The translations under genes and the position numbers were made by a program. Source: Xanthostigma xanthostigma (taxonomy: Eukaryota; Arthropoda; Insecta; Raphidioptera; Raphidiidae). From it: a stretch of 64,000 nt of DNA. The stretch is taken from the NCBI GenBank assembly GCA_963575645.1, contig OY754470.1, positions 44,361,201-44,425,200 of the forward strand. Reading direction: 5' to 3'. This document shows positions 38,101 to 53,100 of this stretch, one piece after another; position 1 is the first letter of the stretch, and every line of letters starts with the position of its first letter. The notes under the pieces are model-generated. The model saw nothing but the letters and a program-made list of their open reading frames with translations, was not told the origin of the DNA and ran no database searches.

Positions 38101-41100
38101 GCAGGTACATTCGAGGCTGAACTACGGAGTCTGTTTCTGGGGCTCTTCGACTTTAGCTTCCAATGTTTTTATTTCACAGAAGAGGATTATTAGATGTATT
38201 GGCGGGGTGACACAGTCTAGCTCCTGTAGGGAACTTTTCAAAAAATTCAAAATATTTACCTTAACATCATCTTACATTTTTGAATTAGCTTTATATACTT
38301 TTACAAATAAAGATAAATATGAACTAGGTTCTGATATTCACAACATCAATACACGCCAAAAAAGTACTCTAAGAGTTCCTTATAGTAGCTTAAATTTGAG
38401 CAAAAGATCCCCAGCCCATCTAGGGGTAACTATTTTTAATAAACTGCCTGTACATATAAAATTAGCTACAGATGTAAAACATTTCAAAAGTTCTCTGAAA
38501 ATTTATTTGCTGGAAAACGCTTTTTATAATTTAAATGAATATTTACTGTAATGTTCATTCACTTGACATTTTTAACACTGTACTTTACAGTTTCTTAAAA
38601 TAAAAGCTTATTATTATTATTATTATTATCTCGGTTGCCATAATCGAATGATCCAACAAACTACAAAGTATGTACAATCGAAACACCCCCACTCTCCAGT
38701 GCTAGCAAAGACTTCCCATCCCAGTGCATGTAGATGCAGATACCGAATGATATATCGATATATCACATTAATATCGACAGTGGACATAGAAATAGTACTG
38801 TGTCGGTATTTAATATTCATTTCATATTTCATAATCGATTCAAGCGAATGATATCTCGGTTGCAATAATCGAATGATCGATTATTCGGCCATAATCGAAA
38901 TATTTCGATTATATCATTCATAATCGCCCAACACTAATTATTATATGTGTGGTCACACTATAAAGTGGCTTATGTGCCGGACATAATTTTTACAACGCTC
39001 TTATTGACTTACCGTCGGGCTCATGTATTTTCAACACCAGCTATTTTCAAAGAATTTTATGAACGTATGTTCAAATTTTTAGTTCCTACTTTTCACGCAA
39101 AGTGCCGCCTCTTACGCTGCACAGCGGGTGGGGCGGTGGGCAGTATTACAAATTTAAATGGAACCCCTATTTTTTATTGCAGATTCGGATTTTACTACAA
39201 AAAATACCTTCGGCCAGTGTGGTGTATGCTATTTTTCTTCATACCTCGGTCGTAAGCACACTATTACATTAATATATTAATTAATAACGTATTAATTACA
39301 TACAAACACAGATAAAGCAAGCTTTGAATTTATCCGTAAATATACAAATGACAGTTTTTCGCGATTATTAGCTAAAATGTCATAGGGGGGTCATTACTGA
39401 TATCATTGAATGGGTTTAAAAAAGTATTAGATACGTGCTTTTTCGTGTTCCTCTTTGATGCCAATTCTTATTTGATCTTTTTCGAGAAATAATTGACTTT
39501 TTTTATTTTTCGCGATTACCGCGACATGTGTCGCGGATAAACAAAAAAGAGTTCAAGTAAAATTTACGTATTTTTTGTAGTAAAATCCGAATCTGCAATA
39601 AAAAATTGGGGTTTCTATTTAAAATTGCAAAGTTGCCCACCACCCCACCAGCTGGATGGGGGGTGGGGGGTTATGTGTGGTGTCATTAAATAGCTCTCAA
39701 AAAAATATTTTTTACGTGTTTTCACGTTTGTTGATTCCATGCAGCGTCTGCGAGATTTTTCGGGGTTCCGGGACTTTTCTAACCCTGTATAAAAACTAGC
39801 CGTTACCATTTCTCTCTCTCTCTTAGAAAATATTATAATAACCTTCCTATTTACGCAGCCATTCACACCCACCCACGTAAACACTCACACCCATAGTATA
39901 TGACGTGATGGTAGGTGAAAAATCTGTTTTGGATAGGATTTTTATAAAATCCGTTTTTAGTGGGTATCTGCGACATAACCAGTTTATGTATTGTGGCCCC
40001 GCTGATCTGACAAACAAAACATTGATACATGCTAACAATGTTATTTATTAATTATGTTGCTAACTTCAGTTCTGTTAAATTTCACTATAGTAATTGTAAT
40101 TATCGTTACCAATAATAATTAGTTATTCTGTTATCTATACGTAAAATCGACAATGTTAATTACATTTTGTAAACTGCATATATCCATTGTGCAAATGTTG
40201 ATGTTGATTATTATAATTGATTCTTAGTTACAACATTTTGAACTATTTAGGCCATACAACGAGTAATTTAAATAAATTCATGATAAATTCAATACTCGAA
40301 CAGTTATTTTAAATTTGTTTTTTTGTTTAAAAAAATACTCATTGAAACGATTTAAGCGAAGAAGGTGGGTATATAAAGGGGAAACCATTTTTCTGAGAAA
40401 TGGCTAGAGGTATCAAGTGGAAATGAATATCAAATACTAAATATTTTCTTATGTAACCTTATGAAAATTTTATATGAATTTATAGAGAAAAAAGAGTCAA
40501 ACGTAAAAAAAATATATGTTGACATTTGAAAAAAAATATGCATGTACACTTCCGGTTTGAAGTACAAAAAAATATACCTCAGCAATATTAATAAATCTCG
40601 AGTTGAATAAAAAATTATTTAAACTTTTTTTTGTATCTACAGTAAAATACACGAATTATTCACTGTTTACCACTTTCGGGGTACGCACTATATTTCGTAT
40701 TTAAATTAATTTTTTCGTGCGTAAAGTTGGTATTGACATGATCACATTTCAACATTAACGTCTCTTACAAAGTGAAAAAATTCCATATCCTACGAATGTA
40801 TTTATTTCGAGTCGTATATATATTCGCCAAAGAGTCTGACATTTTTTATGTGTAATGCTTCATTGGCACCTCCGCCCCCAAAGTTTCTGCCAGAGCGACT
40901 CAGTGAAATATCACGGAAAGCTGCACTGTCATGTTACAATACTCCTTGGTCACCTATAAAAATGTTTTTAAATTACATATATGTAACTGGCATTTGTATT
41001 CGTTTCTGAATGCTTGCACATCCCTTGGAAATAACGGGGGCTCACTTTTTTATGTGAAACTGGGAATGTTGTGTATGGATGAGAGTAAAAACGTGCAATT

Positions 41101-44100
41101 TACGTGACGCTGTGATGGCGCGACACTGTGATGTGTCGTTACGTTTTTTTAGTGACTGGTAAAAATCTGAATTAGTACTAGGCGCTCGTGGCTTTCAGAT
41201 GGTGTATGGATATCCGTACACCATCTGAAAGTAGACATTTTAACGAAGAAAATCCCATACTACGATTTTTGAAAATCTCAAATTTTTACATTACTTTTTT
41301 TTAATTCGAAAAAATTACAGCTTATTTAGGACATAGAAAGGTGAGTCTCCTGAAAAATTCATGAAAAAAAAAATCATTTTTGCAGGAGAAAAAAATTAAA
41401 AAAGAAAAACACGGTTTTTTCGATATTTCTCTGAATATTTGAGGTTATGTGAAAAAATTATATTCATAAAAGTTGTAGATCCTTTTAATACCTAGTACAA
41501 CATTGCCATACAACATTTTTCGATTGGATGTCAACTTTCGCCGGAAATAACAAAAAACCGCCCCTTCTTATCATTCGTTTTCTGTTATTAATTTTATCCC
41601 TTTTCACTTGATTTTGGGCTAACTGCACTGGTCTAATAGGTATTGTAAAATTTTAAAAGTGATTTTTGACCTAAACTAGTACCATTCCCTACTTGTTAGA
41701 TCTGTAAAAGTAACGACAAATTGTGTACCCGTTTCGTTACTTAAAGAACCAGTACCTACCCGTTACTTTCGTATCGTTACGTTACTCATTACTTTTCATA
41801 CGACATACAATCGTGTACTAACAGCATCAAGCATGTACCATCGCATCGAGGCGCGTCGCATACGTGATACGATATGACTTCGTTCGTATAACGTATAATC
41901 GCATCAAACGAGTCGAACTGACATGGATACGACAAATGCGAGTAACGAAATGAATTTGTAAGTAACGATTCGTTACTTCGAGTCAGACGATGTACCCGTT
42001 ACTCAGTAACGAATACATACGGTTTGTTACAGTTCTACTACTTGTGGGTAGGAATGGTAAAAATCTATTGTCGAAAATTATGACAAAACTACAGGGAACA
42101 GCCTGTATATAATAAAAAGGGTTGATAGGTACACATGTACAGTGAGTGTTTGATGACTCGTGTGTCCAGTGTTTTGCAGAGGTCGTCCATCACCCGTGTG
42201 ATGTGATCACTATTTATGTGTAGAGAAAAGTGTAATAAAAAGCGACCGACGTCTGTGTGCTCTCGACTCTGTCGTCCGCGCAGTCCCTCGCCGCGACGTA
42301 CTTTGGTCACCGGGACATACCGGCCGTATTACTATTCACTAGTACGTGAGCTCTACCGTCAGATGACAGTGGCGTCCATATACTTTTATTCTGTACTGAG
42401 CATAGGAATAAAATCGCAATCGAACCATAAGGGTGCAAACATATACTTCTGTCTTTTTGACGTAATAACGTCTTATAAATTGATGAAACACCAGCTGCAC
42501 GCACGAAAAAGTGTAACGCCGTAACGTTCCGCCTAACCCTGTGCGTGCAAGCGAGAGCGCAGTATAAGCGATAGAGAAGCACGATCGGCCCAAGTTTGAC
42601 AGCTACTAAAATTTAGGTTATGTATTATTAAATATGATATTCGAGCGGAATACGTTATCACGTAAAACTATCGTCCGTAAACCGACTTTACAGACAACCA
42701 ATTTTTTTACGACGTAAGCACTGGCGTATGAGGGCAAAACAAGCATGGGGGAGTCGGCTTAAGAAATTTCTAATTTTCCCCTTCCTCGGCCAAAAGCTGG
42801 GTACGCCCATGTTAACGTCATAGAAAAAGACAGAGTTTTTGAAACAGAGATACTTTAGTCAGATTGAATGCAAGTACATCAACCAATCGTATCATCAGAG
42901 AAATCATGGAATTACATCGAAGAAAGAGACGCAGATATATTTTCGATACGCTTTGTTGCGTTCACTCACCGCACATTGAGTAGATAGGCAATGATTCATA
43001 TAGTTAATTAACAGATATATGGTGGCGTCACAACGAGTTCGAACGATCTAGGGATCAAAACGCGAGGAGCCCCGAAGATGCGCGAATGCTCCAACACAAT
43101 CCGCGTAAGATTTTTAAAGAAACTCCTCCTCTTTTCACCGTGAGAAACGTCATCGCATCGCGAGAACCCTCCCCCAGCGAGAAAGTCTGCTCCTGCGAGA
43201 AATATATGAAATTACCGGCCATAAAATTAAGATTGTAAAGTATTATATAAATAGCATAACATAAAAGGTATGTGAGAATTATTTATTTATCAATTATGAC
43301 GTCAATATATAAATAATTAATTTGTTCACACTGACAGCGGAACGTCAAATTATGGCGCCAATGGTCTTTATTTTACTTAATTCGCTATCAGCGCAACAGC
43401 CCGGAACACATTAAGCATTTCCAGATCGATTAGTTTTCCTATGCTTTCTTTGTAATTAAAAAACTTAATAAAATTATAACTATTTTCACTTTTAATAAAC
43501 ATTGCTCACTGACATACGGAAAATTTGGGGTTGAAGTTTCCCCTAGTGCTCACCACAAACGCTCGCATAAAAAAATGTGTAACTCCGCCTCCTTGCACAT
43601 GCCCATATCTTATGATATGCTGATTTTAAGGAAAACGTTGTTCTGCCCCCGGTAGAAAAGAGTCGACACTGCAGTATGGTGAAGTTGGAGCAAAGTAGCC
43701 GTTGTGCTGTATTTACATGGTCCGATGAGCGCCCCACAACGGGGCCCGGTGATGATGGTTGACATTTACTGGACGTTTACAACATCTCTGTCGGAAAACC
43801 TTCCTGCTTTTGTGATCTCCTGATCTCTTATTACACCGGTTGGGTTTTAGTTCTTTAATAAGTGCTCGTTGTCAACTCGAAACATTTAATTAGTTAACGC
43901 GCTTTTTTGTTCTATATGCGGTCACATTTTTTTATTTTACAATAAAAAAGAAGCGAAAAAAAGAAAATGAAAAAATGTGATTGGTCATCGATAAGGTCAC
44001 GTGAACATGTATTTGTTTTACCTGGAAATTTGAAACAAGCTTCGCTTCAGACTGGAAGAACCCCATTCTATAAATAATAAGTGATTTAATATTTTTATAA

Positions 44101-47100
44101 ATCTCGTCTGATTAGAACTCTTCAATAAATAAAATTATCGACCAATTTTTCAGACAATTACCTATATTAACAAAAAATTGGTTGTTTACGGACGATAGTT
44201 TTACGTGATAACGTATTCCGCTCAAATATAATAAGTTCGTTCCAAGCAGCCGCGAACGGTAATAAAACCGTACACAGTCTTGTCACTGCGCAAGACTGTC
44301 TTGCGCAGTATCGATTTTTGAGCTAGTGCGCAAATTAGTCTTGCGCAGTGACAAGACTGTGTACGGTTTTATTACCGTTCACGGCTGCTTGGAACGAACC
44401 TAATATTTAATAATACATAACCTAAATTTTAGTAGCTGTCAAACTTGGGCCGAAGCATACTGCGCTCTCGCTTGCACGCACAGGGTCAAGCGGAACGTTA
44501 GGAACGTTACACTTTTTCGTGCGTGCAGCTGGTGTTTCATCAATTTATAAGACGTTATCACGTCAAAAATATAAAAATTAATACACTAACGTTTCAGTCC
44601 GGATTTGTACCTTCTTCAAAACTGATCTAAAAAATATAAAAATTAATAAATAATTAGTTTCTAATTGGTTTTTGAAAAAAATTCGCTTTAAGTTTTTAAT
44701 TATCAAATATTGAAGAAGATCCAAATCGGGACCGAAACGTTAATGTATTAATTTTTATATTTTTTGTTAATTTTATTGTCTGAAAAATTGGTCAATAATT
44801 TTATTTATTTAATATTTTTTATTTATTGGTTCCACGTTAGTTTATGAAATTAATGTCCATTTTGTTTTGTATTTTGCCATCGTCTTCCATATATTTTTAG
44901 GTGCCTAAAACTGTTCCGTATTTCGACATAACTTGAAAAATTATTGAACTAATCTAATTTAAAAAAATTACATTTAAATATTTTTGAAAAATCGTACTTA
45001 CAGAAAATGATACACTAATTCCAGCACACGAAAAACAGCTTCTGTATATTGACAGAAAAAGAGATTGTAGATTTTAAATTTTTGTGTCAACTTTACATTT
45101 TTTTTTATTTGTGGTAAAATTTAAACATTTATAGCTTGGAAATCAAAAACGATAATACTGTTCATATACACTAATAAATAAAACATTATTATTTTGAAAA
45201 AATTAATAAACAAAATTATTTTTGAAATTTTCCGGGATAATAGACCCGTGGTTCAAAGTGTTATCCTTGGCGGCTCTCCGTTTTTAAAAATATCTAGCGC
45301 AGGTGTAGACGGAACATCAGCTAAATAAATTCCTACAAGCCCAGAAACCATGAAGATTTGGATCAACAAACTTGGAAAAATAATAATATGTCAAAAAATG
45401 AAAAAAAAAGTAAAAATTGCAGCAAATTTACCACATCTGCTTACCGTAGAGTGCACGCTCATTTCATCAAATTGATTTTAAAAAAATAAAAGAAATCATT
45501 TTTTTTTAAAATAGCAAAACCAATAAAAAACTTAATAAAATTTACCGTATTTATAGAAACTGCACGTTGATTCCAAAAAGCGAATTCCCTACATACTCAA
45601 AAATATTAACAATTGTGAATTGCGATACACCTGTTTTATTTTGCACCTCTCCAAAAAAAGCATACTCCACAGGTTGAGAGCCGCTGGATTAGCGGAATAT
45701 CATTGTCCGGTTCGGTTTATAGCAAATACAAATTTGTAGAAGGTACGATTTGATACAATATGAAAATGACTGTACACTGTTTTGGTATGACACTGTCGCA
45801 CAGTGGTCAAAATAAAAAAAAATGTCGATCGAAAATCAAAATTTAAACTTTTTTATATGATGTTAAACATAACACAGAATCGTTCTTCTAGCATCTGGTC
45901 AACTTTTGAAATACATAATTGCAAAATTAAATTACGCAGAAAGATACTATTAGCCCCAAAAGTGTCGACTGGAGAATTATCCGAAGAAGCAAAAAATAAA
46001 GATTTATGACGATACAGGGAACACCGTACCAGGAAAATTATCCTGAAGATAACTGAAGATCTTTTTCATCGATTAATTTTGAGTTCAGATCCCCAATTAA
46101 TTTATTTTTCGTATACGAAAAACAAGATCACTGATGTCGATGTCCTTCAATTGATTATTTCCGAAGAAGGCAAAAATGATTCTGGGAAAGACTAACTTGA
46201 AAAAGCTGATTTCTAAAAGCATTTGGCACGTTATTAGGTGTTACATATTGCAATTTTGTTTTCTAATTATTATTATCAATGCATATCTTGCTTACACCGC
46301 ACAATTTTAATTGAATAACGCCATTTGTTTGAATTTCGATCGACTTTTTTTTGATTCTCGACCACTGTGCGCCGCGACAAGCGAACATCGAACCGGAAAC
46401 CATTGGAGCGAACTTCCCTACTTCCGACGCAGTGGCCAGTAACTACACGTTGCCTACCGCTATTCCACACCTATATTATTCCGTATAATCTAGAAACCTT
46501 GGATTCACCTCTTACTTTCAATATCGAAATATCGGTTAACCATTAAATGCATTGCAACAGTCAAGTAAAAATTTACTAGTGTTCTAGCCCGGCTACACCC
46601 GATTAGACTTTAGCATCGAAATAATCAAGAATAAAAAAGGACCCAGCACAAACCTTATGGGATTTGGTTCTCGGTTAAACTGATCAAAAATGGTTTTATT
46701 TTATAGTTTAAAGGTCACTAAGAAAAAGTGTCCATGGGCGCAAAGCTTTATAATTTACTATATGAATCATTGTATCTATACTCAATTGTGCAATATAAAG
46801 GTCCTCGCGAGTGCACTGTCGTCCGCTGTTTCATGATTTAGATATACTTACCGTCTATGATTTATATATATTGGATTGTGCTTTATTCGCTATTAAATAT
46901 CCGCAATTTTTTGTTGATAACCAAATTAAGCATGCTTATGATACAAGAAGAAAAGAAAACCTTGTAGTATCATAAACACATATATCCAGTGTGCTCAAGA
47001 GCCCACTAAATTCCATTATAAAAATATTTAACAAGTTACCATTTGATATAAAGACTCTTCCGTTAAAAATATTTAAAAAAAAAGCTTGTGACATTTCTAA

Positions 47101-50100
47101 ATTTTCACAATTTTTATAATATTAATGAATACCTACTTAATAACGTCATGTTCTAAATTATAATATGTACACTATTTTTTTTGTTTTATTTTAAATGTGA
47201 TGTTTTTGTGTGATTTTAAATTTGACATGTTCTATGTTGTTATTGCAACTCACAGAATAAATATGCTATTCTATTCTATTCTATATCTGCGTCTCTTTCT
47301 TCGATGTAATTCCCTGATTTCTCCGATGATAGGATTGGTTGATGTACTTGCATTCAATCTGAATAAAGTATCGCTGTTTCAAATACTTTGTCTTTTTCTA
47401 TGACGTTAACATGGGCGTACCCAGCTTTTGGCCCAAGAGGGGGCAAATTATAAATTTCTTAAGCCGGGTCCGCCGTACTTGTTTTGCCCTCCTGGATACT
47501 TCAGTGCTTACGTCAAAGACAGAAGTACCTACATGTTTGCACCCTTATGGTTCGATTGCGATTTTATTCCTATATGCTCAGTATAGAATAAAAGTCTCAA
47601 TCGCGTGCGAAGACGCAGATAACGGCTAGTAATACATAAAAATATTTCGTATTGGTTTAGTATTAAACTGTTTTTTGTGCGTTTGACTTTTGGTACCGAT
47701 CCGATATCCACACACTTAGATTTTGTGTATAAGGGGTATATAGCGTATTGATCTTTTCTCTTTCAGGTTCAGTTTTTCCCGGTAACTTTTATACGCTTGA
47801 ACAGTTGCCAAACGCTATATGTAACGTCTATTTGATGTTTTCGTCTGTTTAAAGAATTCAAATGTTTCACAGACAAATGCTGTGCACATTTCTTTGGCTC
47901 AATAGTAAGAATACATTATAATATCTATGACCGCAAAACAAAACGGCCCTCGCTTGTCCTCCTCTAAAAAGTTTGCTGACTTCTGGTCTAGTTCATATAT
48001 ACTGTTGGATTTTTAAAAGAAGACCGGTCTATGGAATGTAGTCCTATGACATTATTGCAGAAGAGCGCACATGTATTTTATATTAGTAAAAGGTAATGAT
48101 CCTGGAACCGCTTCTATGCAATAAGGGAGTCCAGTCGACCAAACATGTCGCAATTGTCGTATCGCGATAATTGTACTATTGCCATAGCTGTACGACTACA
48201 CAGCGACACTTGCTAACAGTACAAAAAAATCATACACCAGACAGTACATAGGTGTGCGTTCACGGACTAAGTTGAGGGGTGTTGTCTGAATATCATCAAA
48301 ATGGAAAGTAAAAAGGGAAAAACAGTTAGAAGTGGCGCTAGGGAGCTCATAGCGAATGTAATTAAAATGTGCGAGTTAGAGGCTCAAAATAATGCCTTAA
48401 AATTTAAAGCTATACATTGTTTGCATGCCTTGCTATGCGCCGCCTATGAATTCCGATAATTTGGGAACACATCAGCGACTTCTTGCCCTTTCCCCACCAG
48501 TCTTCTTTCGCCGATCGCACAGTACATGCAGTTTTCCGTTGTATTGAAAAGAGACAGCACGTGCTTTAAGACTTCGTACGGTAAACATGAGCGACGCGAA
48601 CGTCGGATCGAAAATCATTTACCAGCGTATATATATTTCAAATCCTAAATAAACTCGTGTTTATTTAGATTCAAAATTGATTTTATTCGAATATCAAACT
48701 AGTCCAGCGGTCCTAAACCGCCGTGTTAGACTAGAGAATAATCGAATGTTTCATTCGAAATGATTTCTTCGCATGACGTGTCATAGTAACAGGGGCGTCA
48801 AAGAATTAATGTTTCAACTGTCGGTTTGGATCGCCAGTTTTAAGATAGTCATTAGAATGAAAACACAAATTCATTCCATCTGTCTATGCATTCAATTATA
48901 TCATTATAAACGAATGAATTTAGCTCTCGTTTTCGATTGACTTGTGTGAGTCACATGCAGTTTTAAGATGGTCGTTAGAATGAAAACAAATTCATTCCAT
49001 CTGTCTACGCATTCAATTATATCATTATAACGAATGAATTTAGCTCTCGTTTTCGATTGATTTGTGAGAGTCACATGCATACAATGCGTCATAGAACAGA
49101 GGCAGATGAAAGACGTAAGTATTCATATTCAATACTGTGAAATGCATTGAGTGTGCCATAGCTGATGAGTAAGGAAAGGACGTAGGTAGTATAATAATAA
49201 TTAATTACAGGAGGTTGTATTATAATACCATAACTCGTAGGTATAAAAATCATTCGAATGATTTTTAATAACCAGTCGAGATATTTTAATAATCGAATAG
49301 TTCGACTATTTTCATTCGAAATATCCCATCACTAACTGATGTTTCCCGGACACACGTTAAGTGGATCGCGAAAAAATGACTAAATTCGTGCTATCTGGTT
49401 TAAATGGTATGACACATACATCTCTCAAGATATATTTGTCAAGGTTAAAAATTTTTAGGTATATCGCTGAAGAAAAAAGATTGGGAACGTTCATATTTAG
49501 TATAGGGGTGTCAAACTCATTTGATCTGCGGGCCATTTCGTATAATTACCCCCCAGGATCATAATAAAAAAATAAAACGAATACCTGGCTAAAAAATAAA
49601 ATTTAAAAATACTTTTTGAAAAAATTTTTGTAAAATTAGTTTGGGAATTAATATTTTGCTTGACACTTTCCTTCGTGAGCATTCTTGTGTGATATTAATG
49701 AAACTTAAAAAATATTCATTTTTTGCTTTACTACGCCCTCAGAAAAAAAATATCTACGCCCTTGATACTAGTTCGTTCAATCAACGGCGACCGTAAGTCT
49801 TTAGCATCAATTCTTTAATAATAGATTACTTTTTAGCTGACTACGGCGTCTGTTAAAGCAGTCATTATCGCAAGGCGAAGCCGTTGGAAGATTTTTTGAA
49901 AATATGTCGAAACGTATAGTTACTAAAAAATTCGCCATAAACGATTTTGCCTTGCGGCCGATAACACATAGTATATGTGTTTCCATTGTTGCACGGACGT
50001 TTGTAGTCTTCTTGTTTTATATTTGATGTAATAAAGTTCTTGTTCCCGCCGCGTGTAGCGCCAGTGTTTTATCTTCCCTTTTGAACTTCTTATCGCTAAT

Positions 50101-53100
50101 TTATAACGCGCCCGGAGCCGTAATACGGAGCTACCGTAAACTACTGATATATTCTTGACTGCCGAGCTGCGGTATTATTACTCGCGTATTTACAATCTGG
50201 AATGCATTTGCACGCGACGGGGATTCCCCACTAGCCGTGGTCTCATTTCAATAAAGAGTGAACGCAGGCAGGGTCGTGCCAGAGTCGGCGCCCTCCTGCA
50301 GCAAATTATAAGTCGGTCCCGATTTCCTATGATTGCGATAGCCTGATATAGCCGGGCGTAATATGACGGTGATTGACGTCACAAAAAACGCGTGCATAGA
50401 AGTAAATGGATGTAGTTTTCTCGGTAGTGGCGGCGACATCATAACGAAAAAATTTACTTTTGTGCACACTTTTTTGTGACGTGATATTGATTCTGTATAG
50501 ACTAATAGTAGATAAAAAAAAACAAATACAGCTCTATTTTAACAAAATAAAAAAATATATCCATTCGTATGGATAAAAACAAAAAGATTAAAAAATAACA
50601 ATTTCAAACTCATGAAAAATATCAAAAAGTCTATAATTAAAAGTACACAGACCAAAAGCCGGACACATAAATATTTGACCGGACACGAAAAAAAATAGTA
50701 AAGGCGTTCCGAATTTCGAATTCAATTTTTATTTTCGGGAATCAGTTCAGGAGAGCGTATTGATTATGAAAACAATTGGGCCAAACTTTTTTCGTAAAGT
50801 TAATATTTTTAATGTTATTGGTTTTGAAAATTATAAAATTGCCAATTTATCTTTTTTTTTAAAGAAATGACAACAAAAATTATCGATAATAATCAATGTG
50901 TTAGCACCGAAAAAAAGTCATACCTACATATAATTTGCTAAGTTAATACTTTTAAATGTGCAATTTTGGAATTATTTGTTTTAAAAAAATTAAAATACAT
51001 TTCTTATCAATCAATAATGATAACACCATCAATTGTGCATACACGATTAATTAATCTTCTCAAAAAAATTGTGGATAAAAAACAATGACCTATCGCTACG
51101 ACAATTGCAGGTTTATCAAACGCCTGATGGTTAAAGAAAAGCAACACAAGTCAAGAATATATTGTACTAGGTACATACCAACTTGTGAAAAATGATGAAT
51201 CTCTGTAGGGCCCTGGATCCAGTTTTGCACACGAGTTGAAAGTCGCGCACTGACTATACTGTTACTTTATTGATTTTTTAGATACTGCACTTTATTTAAA
51301 TCTAGTGTCTCCCTAAACCGTTTGCATCATAAACAGTCGATAACAAACTCTTCAGCTTTTTATATTAGTATAGATTATATTGGGGCCGCTACTGTTCTTG
51401 ATATATATTAACGACCTACCAACAAATATACCCTGCAGATCGATTCTCTATGCAGACGATATGTCCTTTTTATGCAGTGTCAATCATCAAAATGATGTAA
51501 ATGATAAAAAAAATGAAATTTTAAAAGCAGCACAGCATTGGTTTACAGCTAACGAACTACAGGTCAATGAAACCAAAACCTTTCATCTTCTTGTTTCAAA
51601 TGACTGTTCAAACGATTTTGAACATGTGAAAATATTAGGTATATACTTGGACACAAGATTGAACTGGACAAAACATATCGATTATGTATGTGTAAAACTT
51701 AGTAAAACACTTTATGCGCTAAGAAGAATCCGAGCATCTACGACCAATATAAGCACTACTGTCACTGCGTATTATGGTCTTTTCCATAGTATAATGTCCT
51801 ATGGTCTCATCTATGGGGCAATGTAAAATATGCAAACAAGGTCTTCATATTGCAGAAAAAGGCCATAAGAATAATAGTCAATGCTACGAGCAGAGAACAT
51901 TGTAAACCCCATTTTATAAAATTAAAAATATTGTCCTTTTACTCGCTTGTTTTATACCAACAGCTGATGCATATTCACACGCATCTAAATTCATATATCA
52001 CGACTGATGAAGCGCACGATTATGAAACGCGTTTTAAAAATGATATCAAAACACCTCGTCACAGGCTAAAGAAATCGGGTCAATACCTACATGCTATTCG
52101 GCAATACAATAATTTGCCACCACACATTAAAAATTTGACCGTAACCACTTTCTCGAAAAATATTAAAAAGACTTTATTAGAGAAATGTATTTATTCATTA
52201 GAAGAGATTGTGGAGTGGAATTAATGTAAAATTGAATTATATTATTTATATTTAATTTGGAACTTAAGTCTAATAATTTTATAATTTTTATGTACATTTT
52301 AATGAACTGACAATGGCTCTGTAATTTTAGTTTTGTTACGTATAGCTAATAAATCATATTCTATTCTATTCTATTCTATTATATTGCATATGAATTTTGA
52401 AACCATCTCTCTCTTTATGTTTTTTAAGGCAAAAGGTAGCCTATGTCAGAATGCAATCTACCTCGTTTCCAAATTTTATTGAAATCTGTCAAGCGGTTTA
52501 GGCGTGAAAAAGTCAGACAGAGTTACATTCGCACTTATAATATTAGTATGGATTGTGCGCCCCTGGAAAAAACACGCCTGGGGCCGGATCTCCAACTGCT
52601 TTGCCTTGGTACAGGCGTGAGCACGGGTAATCTAATAAAATAACCTCATCACATTCTACCTTAGCTACATTATTAATAATTTTACGAATATATGTATAGG
52701 TAGAAGATAAATGAACGTATAAACAAAACATATACTCACTATTAAATGGTAAAATCATCCGTCGGACTATGCTTTTAAATAGTATATTACACCACATAAG
52801 GGCCGAAAGTTTGATATCTTGCACTGCGCGCCATGAAGCGCAGTGCAAGGTATCAAACTTTCGGCCAATGTAGTGTATACTATTTTACTTCATTCCTCGG
52901 TCGTAAATATCAATTAATTAATTACATAAAAACATGACAAACAAATTCCAAGCAAGCAGCTTTGAGGTGATACGTAATAACATGAATTACAGCTGTTCGC
53001 GACTATTAGCTAAAATGTAATAGGGTTGCTATGGAAACGACATCTAAACAACAGTTGATAGATGACTTTGCTTTACTACCGCCCGAACGTACGTACTTCC

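Larger units (their letters stand above)
44104..44816. mobile_element. Penelope-like terminal sequences in inverted arrangement
   Basis: GACCAATTTTTCAGACAAT (44140) and its inverse (44787-44806) bracket the region. Two inverted copies of a hammerhead-like segment occur: 44714-44756 (TTGAAGAAGATCCAAATCGG, GACCGAAACGTTAATG) and, on the minus strand, 44586-44625. R1 and a small foldback are nested in it. No RT or GIY-YIG coding sequence is seen. The name rests on the GAAGA..GATCC..CGAAACGTTA pattern. Confidence 0.6.
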
